Below, in pieces: positions 11,595-21,762 of a stretch of DNA of 64,000 nt. Positions within the stretch are counted from its first letter, which is position 1. The number at the start of each line of letters is the position of its first letter. The stretch covers positions 1,178,001-1,242,000 of the forward strand of contig CM041098.1 in assembly GCA_023079485.1 (NCBI GenBank), given 5' to 3'. Made by a program: the position numbers and the translations under genes. The notes under the pieces are model-generated. The model ran no database searches, was not told the DNA's origin, and saw only the letters and a list, made by a program, of their open reading frames with translations. Source of the stretch: Archilochus colubris (lineage: Eukaryota; Chordata; Aves; Apodiformes; Trochilidae).

Positions 11595-11790
11595 AACCCC
11601 CCAAGAGCTTCCTAGCTAACAAACAGCTTAATTTGGAGTTTGAAAATTGACTCAGAGGCAGAGTTTAACAAAATCGAAGAGCAAGCCTCCTGCTTGAATG
11701 GAATAATCTGAAAAGAATTGATTAATTTGCATGATCCTTCTTAATTGCTCCAATTTACACCCAAGAGGCCACAGTCACCACTAGATGAAT
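11595..11790. other. AT-rich block with an octamer motif, candidate conserved noncoding element
   Basis: AT-rich, non-repetitive sequence. ATTTGCAT at 11725-11732 is the reverse complement of the POU/octamer motif ATGCAAAT, directly preceded by a homeodomain-like GATTAAT. The POU-family binding motif is established knowledge; that this copy is used is inference. A second T-rich tract follows at 11802-11822. Confidence 0.33.
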
Positions 11791-12747
11791 GAGACATATC
11801 ATTTTTTAATATTTTTTTTTTTCAAGTCTCAATCACGGTGGGGGAGGAGGGAAGGAGAACTTAGAAAATTCACTCCTTCTTCCAAGGAACTTCACTCACC
11901 CTTCATCACTGCCATGGGCGGGCAGGTTGGGCACTTCCAGCACATGGTGGGGGAAAGGGCTGCTGCTTGGTAGAGCAATGGGGCTGTGATTTCATTCACT
12001 TGTTAAGGACATGATTATAGTCCTCATCCTTGGGATGAAGAGGCTCAGATCCTACCAGATGCTAACCAGGAGAGTGGCACAAAACGAGGAAGCCAGCTGA
12101 GAGTTAAAAGGGGGAAAAAGATAAAAAAGAGGAAAATTTGGCATGGGGTGACCCCAGCAGACATCTCCCTCCTGCACGGTGTTTCCCCACAGCTTCCACT
12201 TTAATTGCCATGAACGAGGTCCTGGCTTCTGCTTCATTCACCTAAGGCAAGGGGCTCAACCCCCCCCTTGGAGAAGGATGGCAGGATGGGGAATGCAGGG
12301 GGCAGGCAGGTGCTGGGGCCACCCAAGTGTCCTGCTTAGAAAAAATAAAAATAAAAATAAAATAATGGAAATCCAAACTTCTGGAGGTCCAGGAAGAGGG
12401 GCAGAACACAGGAGGTGAAAGAAAGGAAACAGGAAGGCGTCGAGAAATAGCAGGACTTGGGAGGAATGAAAGGAAACAATAGAAAAATCCAAGTCTGCCA
12501 GGAAGAGGAAAGCCTGGGAAGGGAAGGGAAGGAGCCAGGGCTGCTGGTCCCCAGGAGTTAAAGGGGACAATTAAGGAGATGAGGCCAGAGCTGAGAAGTG
12601 AAATGATTTCATTTCATATGTTCTCACCTCAGGGGATGTGGGGAGAGATCTGCTCTTGACTTGCTCTGTTCTGGTAATAAAGGTGAGTTGCTATTAAGGA
12701 TTAAAGTATCAAAGGAAGAGGCGGTGGTGCAAGGAGGTAATTGGAAA
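11791..12747. other. Unique sequence with an AAAAT tract
   Basis: Contains an (AAAAT)-type tract at 12340-12365 and purine-rich sequence at 12380-12540. No gene recognised. The last 100 bases may extend the CR1 remnant that follows. Confidence 0.5.
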
Positions 12748-12845
12748 ACGATGAAGTCACCGGGGCTGGATGGGACAGTCAGGGGGGTTGGAGGAACTTA
12801 ATAATGCAGTGACTGAGCTGCTGGGGGAGCTGCAAGAGTCCTGAG
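12748..12845 (+). mobile_element. Ancient CR1 reverse-transcriptase remnant
   Basis: One frame reads 'KSPGLDG' (from 12754), corresponding to the conserved SPG-DG motif near the start of the reverse-transcriptase domain of CR1-type LINEs. After a frame change it continues 'LEELNNAVTELLGELQES', which matches the next block of the family (a leucine-rich stretch following the motif). Then a stop occurs. The two pieces are in the right order and spacing but separated by an indel, so this is a degraded fragment with no function as an enzyme. It is far more diverged than the other CR1 copies here. Confidence 0.6.
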
Positions 12846-14615
12846 CTCAGAGGGCTGAAGGGCAGCAGTGGCTGCTGAGCCTCTGTTGTAAAACAACCCA
12901 GAGGAACCCAGGATGGGTGCCCGGGGTGGGTGCCAGGGCCATGGGTGAAGCAGTGGGTGCAGGGGGAGGGTGAAGTCCCTGCTGGCTGTCACCTGAAGTC
13001 CCTGAAGTCCCTGCTGGCTGCCACCCATCCTCGTGCTGCTGGGGGGCATGGGGACACCCAACTCCTCTTTACCCCTTCTGGGTGCCTTGGTGTCTGCAGA
13101 GGTTCGGGGTGGGGGGGAGCAGGGGGCAGTGGTTTAGGAGGTGTCTTGGTCTTGCAGCTGCTAGCTGGCTCTGTGTTGTAGAGGTTGCCCCAGAGGAGAA
13201 GACAGAGCAGCTAAAGTGGAAATACAGAAAATGTATTGAGGCAGAAAAATGATTCAGATTTGAGGCTGCCTGCTCAGCCTTTTGTGCAGGTACATCCCAG
13301 CACAGCACACGGGGAGGTTCAGTTCCTAAATGCTGGGGCTTCAAATAACATCTCCTGCCACCCAAAGACAGGCAGATAAGAAAGGTGGGAAGGAATCAGG
13401 CTAGGTGACACCCAGAGGTCCCTCCTCACCCAAATGACCCCCTGATCTTCTCTCTGGCTGCAGAGGAAGCCCGGATGGCCAGACAGACAGAGGTGATGAC
13501 AAAGCCATTGCTTTCCCTGGCACCATCACCTCTTCCCAGCTTGGGACAGTTCCCCAGGAAGCTGCTGCCACCCTCCTGACCCTGAATCTAAGGGCCCAGG
13601 TGTTGGAAGAGTTGGACAGAAGTCTGTTTGGTGATAAAGCACCTCTGAACACTCTGACTCTGGAGCTCGTGCCTATTCCCTGGAACATTTGGTGATTTCT
13701 CTGGCTCGGAGGGTCCCTGGGCTGATGCAGCCCAGCGGTGCCCAAGCTCCAGCTTAGACACAACCAGAGTGGAAACTCTCCACTCAAACGTGAAACCTTG
13801 TTATGAAATCACAGAACCGAAAAAGAAAAAAGAGAAGATTTTCTAACTCCCGGGCATCCCCTCCCCCACTGAACTGTCCTTTGCACTGCTCTGGAGTGGA
13901 TGCTGAGCTCCAGAGCCTGGGGACAGCACTGGGCTCTCCAGCACTTGGCTGTGGAAAGGGAAAGACGGGGGCTGGGGGGAACCCTGAGCTGTGATTTGTG
14001 CTGAGGAGCTGCCAAGGAGGCAGGGAAGGGGCTGCACCACTGGGGGGAGGCTTCTAAAAACCCCTGTGCCCATCCTCTGGTGTTCAGGGCTGGGAGGAAT
14101 TGGGTGGGAAGGGAGGAATCTTCTCCTGGCTGAGGCTCCCCGGGAGCTGGAAAGTCTCCTTTGGTAGCAAGGACTTCATCTTCTACCTGAGGAGCCTCTT
14201 CGGGGGCTGCAGTCCTCAGGAGTGATCCAGACTTCAAAATCCAGAGGCAAAGGAGCAGTGTCTGTGTCTGGGGAGAGGGGCAGGGGCTGTAAAAGCCCAT
14301 CACTGGGGGGAAAAAATAAAACAACCCCCCAAGATGATTCCGAGAGCTTCCAGCCCATCACAGTGCCTCGAGGTATGCTTGCCAGTCCTGTGTTTTTCTT
14401 GTTAAATGGGGAGTTTCTAATATTTCTCTCTTAGTGCTTTACTGGGGACTATAAATACCTGATGAAAAAACCACTTTCAGACTACCTGGGATGCTCTGAG
14501 AAGCGTGTGAGCAGTAAGAGGCCACGGGAACAGCTGCATCCTGACAGGCAGGGAGTTTATCTGGGTAGAGCTGCATCCATGTGGTGCTTCCAATTTAATT
14601 TCCATGTTTTATCCA
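12846..14615. other. Unique sequence, no gene seen
   Basis: 12971-13025 carries a partly duplicated unit (GAAGTCCCTGCTGGCTG twice, with an extra GAAGTCCCT between). The minus-strand open frames at 13401-13787 and 13809-14324 show no recognisable domain. No repeat family seen. Confidence 0.55.
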
Positions 14616-14657
14616 AAGAAGAAGAAGAAAAAAAAAAAAAAAGAAAAAAAGAGAAAA
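14616..14657. repeat. Purine tract (AAG and poly-A)
   Basis: (AAG)n passing into a poly-A run, purely purine for about 40 bases. Confidence 0.9.
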
Positions 14658-15344
14658 CAACATCTTCTGTTTCCTGGGTGACTGGAGGAAGGTTTTACTG
14701 TGCCAGGCATTTCTAATCTCCCTGTGCAAGATTTCCTTGGTGGCAGACAGAGAGCAGCAGCCTGGCTCAGACATGGGGAAGTGGAAAGGATGCTTTAGGA
14801 AGGGGTGGGGTTGCATCCTTTCTGCTGGGAACATCAGCTCCCCTTGGGGAGGAACCACACCACCAATAGTCACCAAAGCAACTGCTGGGCTTGGGGTCTC
14901 CAGCAGCTCAACCATGCACAGATTTAACCAAGCCATGTCCCTAAATGCCCCTCCGCTTCCAAGGAGCCCCAGATCTCTACCCTGCCCTCCTGGAGAAGCC
15001 CCCCTGGTCCTTGGCTTCCCTGGGGAGGGGGTGATGCTGCTGTTTGGGAGGCAAAAGCTCCATGGTGGGGCTGGGTGCCAAGGGGGAAGGAGCAGGTGAT
15101 GAGATGGAGATGCCAGCAGCAGCCAGCATCCTCTGACCTGAGCTGAGCCAGCTCCAGCCCTGCCTGTCAGCAGCACCAGCACAGGAGGTGACATCCAGCC
15201 TGGGGCTGCTGCAAGAAATTCAAATTGCATTGCCAAACTTTTCACCCTTCCAGGACTCGCCCAGCTTCCAGCTGCCCTCCCCACAGCAGGAAACTGCTTC
15301 CATCTAGAGCCGGATGAAGAGTGGAAGGATGGGGGGGCAGGGGG
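14658..15344. other. Unique sequence, no gene seen
   Basis: GC-rich. The 229-codon minus-strand open frame 14595-15284 begins with low-complexity runs and has no domain that I can name. Confidence 0.5.
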
Positions 15345-15490
15345 GGTTAAAGAGCCATGAATATTAATTTGGATTCAACTGCATTTCAATTAGGCAGTGC
15401 TTGGTCTCCACAAATATTTGAGAAGTGCTCTTGCAAATGTGGTGGAAAAGCAAATCTGTAACTTTAACACCCAAATATTCACAAAAGATC
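15345..15490. other. AT-rich block, candidate conserved noncoding element
   Basis: An AT-rich, non-repetitive island with ATTAATTTGG and CAATTAGG homeodomain-type cores, flanked by GC-rich sequence. Functional status is inference only. Confidence 0.28.
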
Positions 15491-15714
15491 AGTCCTGGGC
15501 TGTGTGCTCACCATTCCCAGCCTCCTGTCTCCAGTTTTACTGCTATTTGCTACTATTCCCACCCCCTGGGTTGGGCCAACAAACGAAACAAATACTCCAG
15601 GTTTGCTGGGAGGGAGAAGGTTCAACCATGGCAGAGGTGCTGGGACTGTGAGAGGGGATGCTGGAGAGCTCTGCTCCTGACCTGGGGAGCTGCTCCACCT
15701 CTGAACTCTGGCTA
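15491..15714. other. Unique sequence before a CR1 tail
   Basis: No gene or repeat recognised. Confidence 0.5.
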
Positions 15715-15895
15715 CCAGAATGGGTCACCCAGGGAGGTTGTTGGGTTGGTGCCCCCTCCCTGGAAGAGGCTCAGCCCAGGTGGGATGGGGCTTGGAGCTG
15801 GTTGGTGGCAGGAGGTGTCCCTGCCCATGTGGGGGAGTTGGATCTTGATGATCTTTAAGGTCCCTTCCAACCCAACCCATTCTGTGGCCCTATGG
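15715..15895 (+). mobile_element. CR1 LINE 3' end, diverged
   Basis: CR1 sense order is clear: 'GTCACCCAGGGAGGTTG', 'GATGGGGCTTGGAGC', 'GAGGTGTCCCTGCCCATG', then 'AAGGTCCCTTCCAACCCAACC' and a weak tail (ATTCTGTGG). Substitutions and small indels are frequent, so it is an older member of the common group. Confidence 0.9.
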
Positions 15896-17370
15896 CAGGA
15901 ACCCAATGGACCCAGCAGGAATGGGACTGGGAGGGCTGGGGAGGAACCTGCAAAAAGAACCACCCTGGGGGGGCATTAGGGCACTGAGAATGAGAACCCC
16001 TCATTTTGTACCATCCCCCCCACTGGGTGTTTCAGTCACCTTGATTTTCGGGTCAGGAACACCCAGATGGGGAGGTCTGGGTGATTTTTCCTCCCCATTT
16101 CTCCTGTGTACACCCCTGCACCCCCCCTGGCAGGTAGCTTGGGGGAAACCAAAGGTGAGCCAAGCACCAAGCAGAGGGAAGTTCTGCCTGGCTTTGGGAG
16201 GCTCAGGACCCAGGGCTGGGGAGATGCAAAACCCTGAGCAACCCCAGGGCTCCCAGCTGGAGCTGCCTCCCCCTTGTCACAGGTGCTTTGGAGACCTCAG
16301 CCCACCCAGGTGGTGCCCATCTGGGAGGTTTCGGAATAAAAAGGGAGTGTCTTGAGGTGCAAGAGCTTTTGGGGGTGGTGAGGGGGGGTCAGGGAAGAGC
16401 CCCACGAGGACTGGATGTGGGGCTGCCCCAGGGGAAGGGAAATGCAGCAGCAGCAGCACAGAGCTGAAGTGATGGCTCCAGGAGGAAGGGTGAGCAGGCT
16501 GAAGCTGGGGAAGATGGAGAGGAGCTGAATACCCATCAGCAACCCTGATTTGTTTGGCCAAACAGGAGGTAAGCAACCAATAAGTGATGGAAATCTCTTG
16601 TAAAAGGTGTTGTAGGGCCCTCAGGTGCTCCCCCTAATCCAGTGCCCTCCCTGTTATGCTTTCTACTCAGTGTCCAAAGCTTGGAGCACCCAGAGATCTC
16701 CCTGGCACAGCCTTTCCTTGGGGTGCTGCTCGTGGCACTCCCTGCATGGTGGGGGATGTGTTTCCCTGAGTTTAGAGGTTTTCCCTGTACCTTATTTTAG
16801 GCTGTTTTTAAGGGAGGCTGGAGACAAATGGACACTTCCTTGCACAGCTCCCTTGGGTTGTCCCATGGTTGGGATTCCAAATGCATCTGAGGAGTTGCAC
16901 CCCCTGTTCTGGTGTCTTCATCAGCTGGAAAAGGAGTCCAGGGGAGTGGCTGGAGTGTAAACATCTCTAATAAAAACATTTCCCCTTAGTAATCCCCCTC
17001 TGTGTCCTTCACCTACCTCTTTTTCCCCAAAAAACCCTGCTTTTTTCCTGTACCCTGGCCCAGTCTCTCAGATGAGTGATATTCCAGCACCAGGCATCTG
17101 CCCTGCTGTGTGTCCCCTGTGAAGCTGGTGAGCTGATTCAGTGGGTGGTTTCTGGAGGACTTGATTCTTTTTTTTGTTTTTTTTTTCTGCTGGGGGGCTG
17201 AAATATTCCAACCAGAGAAAGGAACAGCAGGGACAGGAAAAAAAAAAAAAAGAGAGAGAGGGGAAGAGAATAGTGAGAAATTCAGTCTGAGACAAGCTGT
17301 GAATGGGCAATGAGTGGCACTGGGTTTGCTGGAGACCTGGGGACTGGGGATGTTTTGCTGACTCCTTAAA
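15896..17370. other. Unique sequence with T and A/GA tracts
   Basis: No gene recognised. A T-rich run at 17167-17186 and an A/GA-rich run at 17237-17262 lie about 50 bases apart and are roughly complementary to each other. AATAAA occurs near 16970 without other signs of a transcript end. Confidence 0.5.
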
Positions 17371-17999
17371 GAGAATCAGAGACTTGGCAGGGTTGGGGGG
17401 GACCTTAAAGTTCATCCAGTTCCAAGCCCTGCCATGGGCAGGGACACCTCCCACCAGCTCAGGTTGCTCAGAGCCCCATCCAGCCTGGCCTTAAAAACTC
17501 CCAGGGATGGATGGGGCTCCCAGCACCTCTCTGGGCAGCCTGTGCCAGGGGCTCAGCACCCTCATGGGGAAGAACTTCTTCCTGACACCTGATCTGAACC
17601 CACCTACCTCTACTTTTAACCCATTCCCCCTTCTCCTATCACTACCCAAGATCCTAAAGAGTCCCTCCCCACCTTTCTTGTAGGTACTTTTGACTTCTTT
17701 AAGGTACTGGAAGGCCACAATGAGGTCTGCTTGGAGCCTTCTCCTCTCCAGACCAAACAACCCCAACTCTCCCATTCTGTATCCATAGCAGAGCTGCTCC
17801 AGCCCTCTGAGCATCCTCCTGGCCCTTCTCTGGACACACTCCAGCACATCCAGGGCTTTCTTGGAACAGGGGCTCCAGAACTGGACTCAGTGCTCCAGGT
17901 GGGGTCTCAGAAGGGCAGAGCAGAGGGGGAGAATCCCCTCCCTTGGCCTGCTGGCCACTTTTTTTTGAATCAGCCCAGGATACTTTTGGCTTTCTGGGA
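17371..17999 (-). mobile_element. CR1 LINE 3' portion with ORF2 C-terminus
   Basis: On the plus strand it starts with a decayed tail (AGAATCAGAG) and the UTR block 'CCTGCCATGGGCAGGGACAC', then runs into ORF2. The minus-strand frame 17491-17847 stays open through the C-terminal domain with 'RRARRMLRGLEQL' and 'FFPMRVLSPWHRLPREV', both typical of CR1 ORF2. The upstream end stops at 'CTTTTGGCTTTCTGGG'. At about 630 bp it is one of the longer copies. It differs at many sites from the young group, so it is older. Confidence 0.96.
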
Positions 18000-18279
18000 A
18001 AGCCATAAAATAAGGAATGGGTCAAGGAAGTCCCTTTTATGGCACATCCAACACTGAGCCCTCATGTTGGGTCTGGAGGACCTAGTGAGAAGTCTCAAGA
18101 TGTTTCGTGTAGGTGTTTTGTGCCAAGGCCTTGGTAGAGGACAACTGGATGTCCTGATCCTGCAGCTTTCTGCCTGGGAATGACACGTGGCATTGCATCC
18201 TTCTCCCTCTTCTTCCTCTCCTTTTTCAGCAAGGGCTGGAGGAGGTTCTGGCAGGACTGTCACACAGCCTGGTGCTGCT
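18000..18279. other. Unique sequence, no gene seen
   Basis: Nothing recognised past the CR1 boundary. Confidence 0.5.
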
Positions 18280-18715
18280 CATGAAATTCATTTCCATTCC
18301 CCTGGTAGATTCAAAGAGAGAGAAAAAAAATTTGCAATAAGTCAAAGAAATTAAATTTTAAGCTGGCTATTGAAGGATAATGAATGGGAAATATGTGATC
18401 TTTTGTAAAATTGTGTTCTTTCAAATGCTTAGATTCGGGGAACACCATCTCATAAGGGAAGTACACAAAAAACCCCACTGCAATCAAAATGACCTATCCA
18501 AGCCAGAAAGAAGAGTTAATAGGATTGCTCTGAATGGGGAAGGGGGTGGTGCGGGAGAGCACAAGTGGGCCTTGCAGTGGGGCATTTATAATCTGTGCTT
18601 CCATTAGCAAATTTTAATACAGTCTTTGAGGGCAGAAAGCAGTCGTTAATAAAAGTTTAAATTAAAGCCTGCTGGCTGTCGGATTAGATCATTAAAATTG
18701 CAGGGTGCTGGCAGC
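18280..18715. other. AT-rich block, candidate conserved noncoding element
   Basis: About 430 bases of AT-rich, non-repetitive DNA. 18585-18700 holds several ATTAA/TTAAT cores and a GGATTAGA, which resembles the K50 homeodomain (Otx/Pitx-type) site. No CR1 text is present. Inferred regulatory role only. Confidence 0.33.
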
Positions 18716-19974
18716 TGGCTGGCTCTGCCAGTGCGAAGCCTCTGCTGGCGAGGGTGGAGGGGAAAAACTCCAAAGCCAACAGGAAAAAAGGAAGAAACTG
18801 CTTTTTGTACCTGTGAGTTAGGATTCTGGATCGGGTTTGGTGAAGAGAGAACCGAGTTTCATCAGCTCTTGGCATTGGGATTAAGGCATGGGGGAGAAAT
18901 GGATGCACGAGGAGGTGGCAGCTGCTTGTGGGACCAGGAAAGCTTCCAGACTGGTGGGGATCATTGGTGCAGGGCTAGGAGAGTCTGAAATATCCTGGAT
19001 GGGGTTTCCATCTCTCCACAAGAGTGTTTCCTTAGCAGACAGGCAGCTCTGATTTCTAGGAATGGTTGTTGCCTGGGCAGCTGGAGGATAAACCCTCTTC
19101 TCGTGGCAATACTTCCTCCAAAGCTTTAGGAATCATCCCGGAAAACTGAATGGATATCTGAGTGTGCAGTGGCTGCACAGCAAGTCCTTCTGAGGACAGA
19201 CAGCTATAGGAAACGTTTTGCTCCTATTCATGTTTTGCATCTCATGCAAGGTGAAGGAACTGGGCTGGTTCTGCTGTGGCTGATGTGGGGGAGAAAAAAT
19301 AACCAAACTAACCCCCCAAAAAGAACAGTTTAGCCCCAAAAGATGTGACTAGGGGTATGGAGGGCACCCGAGAAAGGGTTTCTGCGGTTTCCTGTCATCT
19401 CCTGTCAGCTGTTTCTGTTGCTGAGGGGACACTGATGGAGCCCCTGAGCTCTGCTGGGGGTGGCTGCAGGGGACACATCTGCCTGGCTGGCTGTCCCATC
19501 ACCTCCCTGCTGGGGTAAAGGTGGACTTTGGCTTGTATAAAACCCATATTCTACCTAAGTATCACCCCCACCCCCCAGCTTTCCAGATCCTCTGGATCTT
19601 CCTCACCATTTCACAGCGGGAGAAGGAGATTTCCGTGGGGCTGGGTGTGGAGATGCTCTGGGGATGGGCAGCCCCAAGTCTGAGCTGTGCAGCTGAGGCA
19701 AAGCAGTTCTGGGCCTTCATCACCAGCCCCAAAAACTAAGAAATGGTGAAAGAAGACACGAAATGACTCCCGTGGAGTAACTGAAATGTGTCACTGTCAT
19801 CTGCTGGGACGGGAGCAGGGAGAGAATGAGCAGCTGGGGAGGGAGCAACAAGCAGTGACCTTTGAAGGGATGAAGCTTGAGGATTGTTGCAGGTTCCTGA
19901 AAGTCAGGAGTCAAGGGAAAACACGTTGAGGCTCACGGAACCAGCGAGCAGCAAATCCATCCCTTGAACATTGC
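18716..19974. other. Unique sequence, no gene seen
   Basis: Mixed composition, with no recognised repeat and no exon supported. Confidence 0.5.
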
Positions 19975-20235
19975 TCCTGGCTCTTCACCCGAATTGCTGG
20001 TGAACACATTTGCCTTGCCATGAATTATTCATCCCCTTAAATGATTGGGCAGATGATTTATGCGAACGCTTCTTGGCCTATTGGGAGATCTTTGCTTGTA
20101 CAAACAGCCATGCTGGATGTGTCCGATTGGTGCAGAGGCAGCTTTACATGAGCAGCTGTGACATTTTCCCTTCCTTCAAGCTTTTAAGTAAACAAAGTGC
20201 GCTGGTATGAAAGCTGAGCTGGTGTCAGTGCAGAT
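19975..20235. other. Candidate conserved noncoding element
   Basis: Balanced, information-rich sequence with no repeats or low-complexity tracts, very unlike its surroundings. Visible motifs include ATGAATTATTCAT (a palindromic-looking core near 20020), an E-box CAGCTG near 20153, a CCGATTGG (reverse CCAAT box, near 20122) and AGTAAACAAAG (forkhead/Sox-like) near 20187. It gives no long open frame consistent with an exon. The motif classes are established; that the block is conserved is inference. I consider it the best enhancer candidate by appearance. Confidence 0.4.
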
Positions 20236-20930
20236 CTGGGCATGTATGAAAAATGAATACTTCTCTTTAGTCCATGCAAAACATTCTTTTGATGTCGAGC
20301 CTCACTGGTGAGAGCTTTCTGCACGCCCAATCTTCTTTCTTCTCCAAGCAGACTTCTCGACAGGGTGGGAGGGGTTTTGGGTTATTTGATGGGTTATGTC
20401 TAATTGTGTCTCTCTGGAAAAAAAACAAAAAACAAAACCAAAAACAAAAAGGAGAAAGAAAGGGAGGAAATGCCACGTACAGGAGAGCCAAACGCTGGGG
20501 AGCTGTGTGCTACCTCAGCATCCTGAAGAGGAACGAGGCCTTGGCAGGGCTGCTGGGCTCCAGGTCCTGCCTGGCCTCCAGCAAAGGTGGCCTCTTGTGC
20601 ACCTTCTCAGGTCTTGTCTATAAACCCACCTCCTGGAGCACATTTATGGTTGAATCCTTGTGGTCTTCTTTAAAAAAAAAATAATAAATTACTTCATCTT
20701 TTTTCCCCCTCTCTTTGTTTTACACCCAGGGGAACAGTGCAGGTTTCCCCTCTGTGCTCCTCAGGTGCCTCCTCCCACCTTGGGTTGGGTTTGACCATGA
20801 AGCAGAACCCTGCAGCATCTCTGCTGAGCCCAAGCTCTGTAACCTTGCTCTGGTCCCTCCCTCAGCACCAGGAACATCACGGGCTCAGCTTTCTCCCTTC
20901 TTTGGTTTTCCTCCTGCCTCGCTCAGGAGG
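20236..20930. other. Unique sequence with an A-rich tract
   Basis: An A-rich AAAC tract lies at 20417-20452 and a shorter A run near 20670. No gene recognised. The last part may already belong to a very old CR1 copy. Confidence 0.5.
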
Positions 20931-21500
20931 TGCAGGACCAGACGCAGAATTCAAACTGTGGTTGGGCCATGGAGCTCTGTGCTGGTTCTGGTGCTGATCC
21001 CTGGGCTGTTATCTGCTCTTGGGCAAGGACTGACACAACACCCTCCTTGCTTCCTGACCTGGGCACATCTCTGAGCAGCTTTCCCAGGGCTCTCCCTCTG
21101 AGTGCTGGGAGTTAATTCAGAGCTAATTGTTCTCTATTTAAACTTGCTCGCTACTCTGGATTTATTTTTTTTCCCCCCCCCTTTCACCTCCATTACATTT
21201 ATTTACATTGAATTTCATCTTCTGTTTTATTGTCAGTAGCTCAGTCTCAGGGAGATCCTCCAGAGCTTTTCCCTGTCAGTGTTAGATTTCATGATCCTGA
21301 ATAATTGTGTAGCATGGGCAAACACTGTCACTTCATTATTCCCCACTTCTCCAGATCATTGACAAGTGCCTTGCAGTACAGATCCCAGGACAGGCCTCTG
21401 AGGGACCTGCTGAGTGGTCTTTGGCCACCACCAGCACTGAGCATTCCCTTTCCCTTGGCTATATTTTTTTTTAAACCTGTTCTAAATCTGGTTGGGGGGT
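20931..21500 (-). mobile_element. Ancient CR1 reverse-transcriptase remnant
   Basis: The confident core is 21200-21440. On the minus strand a frame reads 'VFAHATQLFRIMKSNTDREK' (plus-strand 21258-21320). This matches the CR1 reverse-transcriptase segment whose normal text is FADDTKLFR..., that is, the catalytic FADD motif with its aspartates replaced. Before it comes 'GSVL' and after it an M-K-F-N-like block, in family order. Stops and frameshifts interrupt the rest. 20931-21115 resembles the more C-terminal CR1 region ('GACGCAGAATTCAAACTGTG') but only weakly. A T8C9 run at 21166-21182 sits inside. Confidence 0.65.
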
Positions 21501-21634
21501 TGGATTTCTTCTTGCACTCCAGACCATCTCCAAGTGCCTCTTGTGAGAAACCTTGATATTAACTTTGGGGGCTTTTTGGGGCTAATCCTTGCCTTAACTT
21601 GTGTTGATATCTTCAAAGAAATTGAATATCTTAA

Positions 21635-21762
21635 CCACAGAAAACGAGGGGTTGGAAGGGACCTCAAAAGATCAAGTCCCCCCCCCTTGCCAGAGCAGTG
21701 TCACCCGCAGGAGGTTACATAGGAACATGTCCAGGGGGGTTTGAATGTCTCCAGAGAAGAGA
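21635..21762 (-). mobile_element. CR1 LINE 3' fragment (type with 'GTCTCCAGAGAAG')
   Basis: The plus strand shows 'GGTTGGAAGGGACCTC', then 'GAACATGTCCAGG' and 'TTTGAATGTCTCCAGAGAAG', the reverse of the CR1 3' end of the subfamily seen also at 40598-40737 and 57496-58228. The octamer tail is decayed (AACCACAGAAAAC). Truncated to about 130 bp. Confidence 0.9.

Noticed and set aside
13190..13340. Possible LTR or retroviral fragment
   Set aside because: No TG...CA ends, primer-binding site, polypurine tract or coding motif could be found here or elsewhere in the window.
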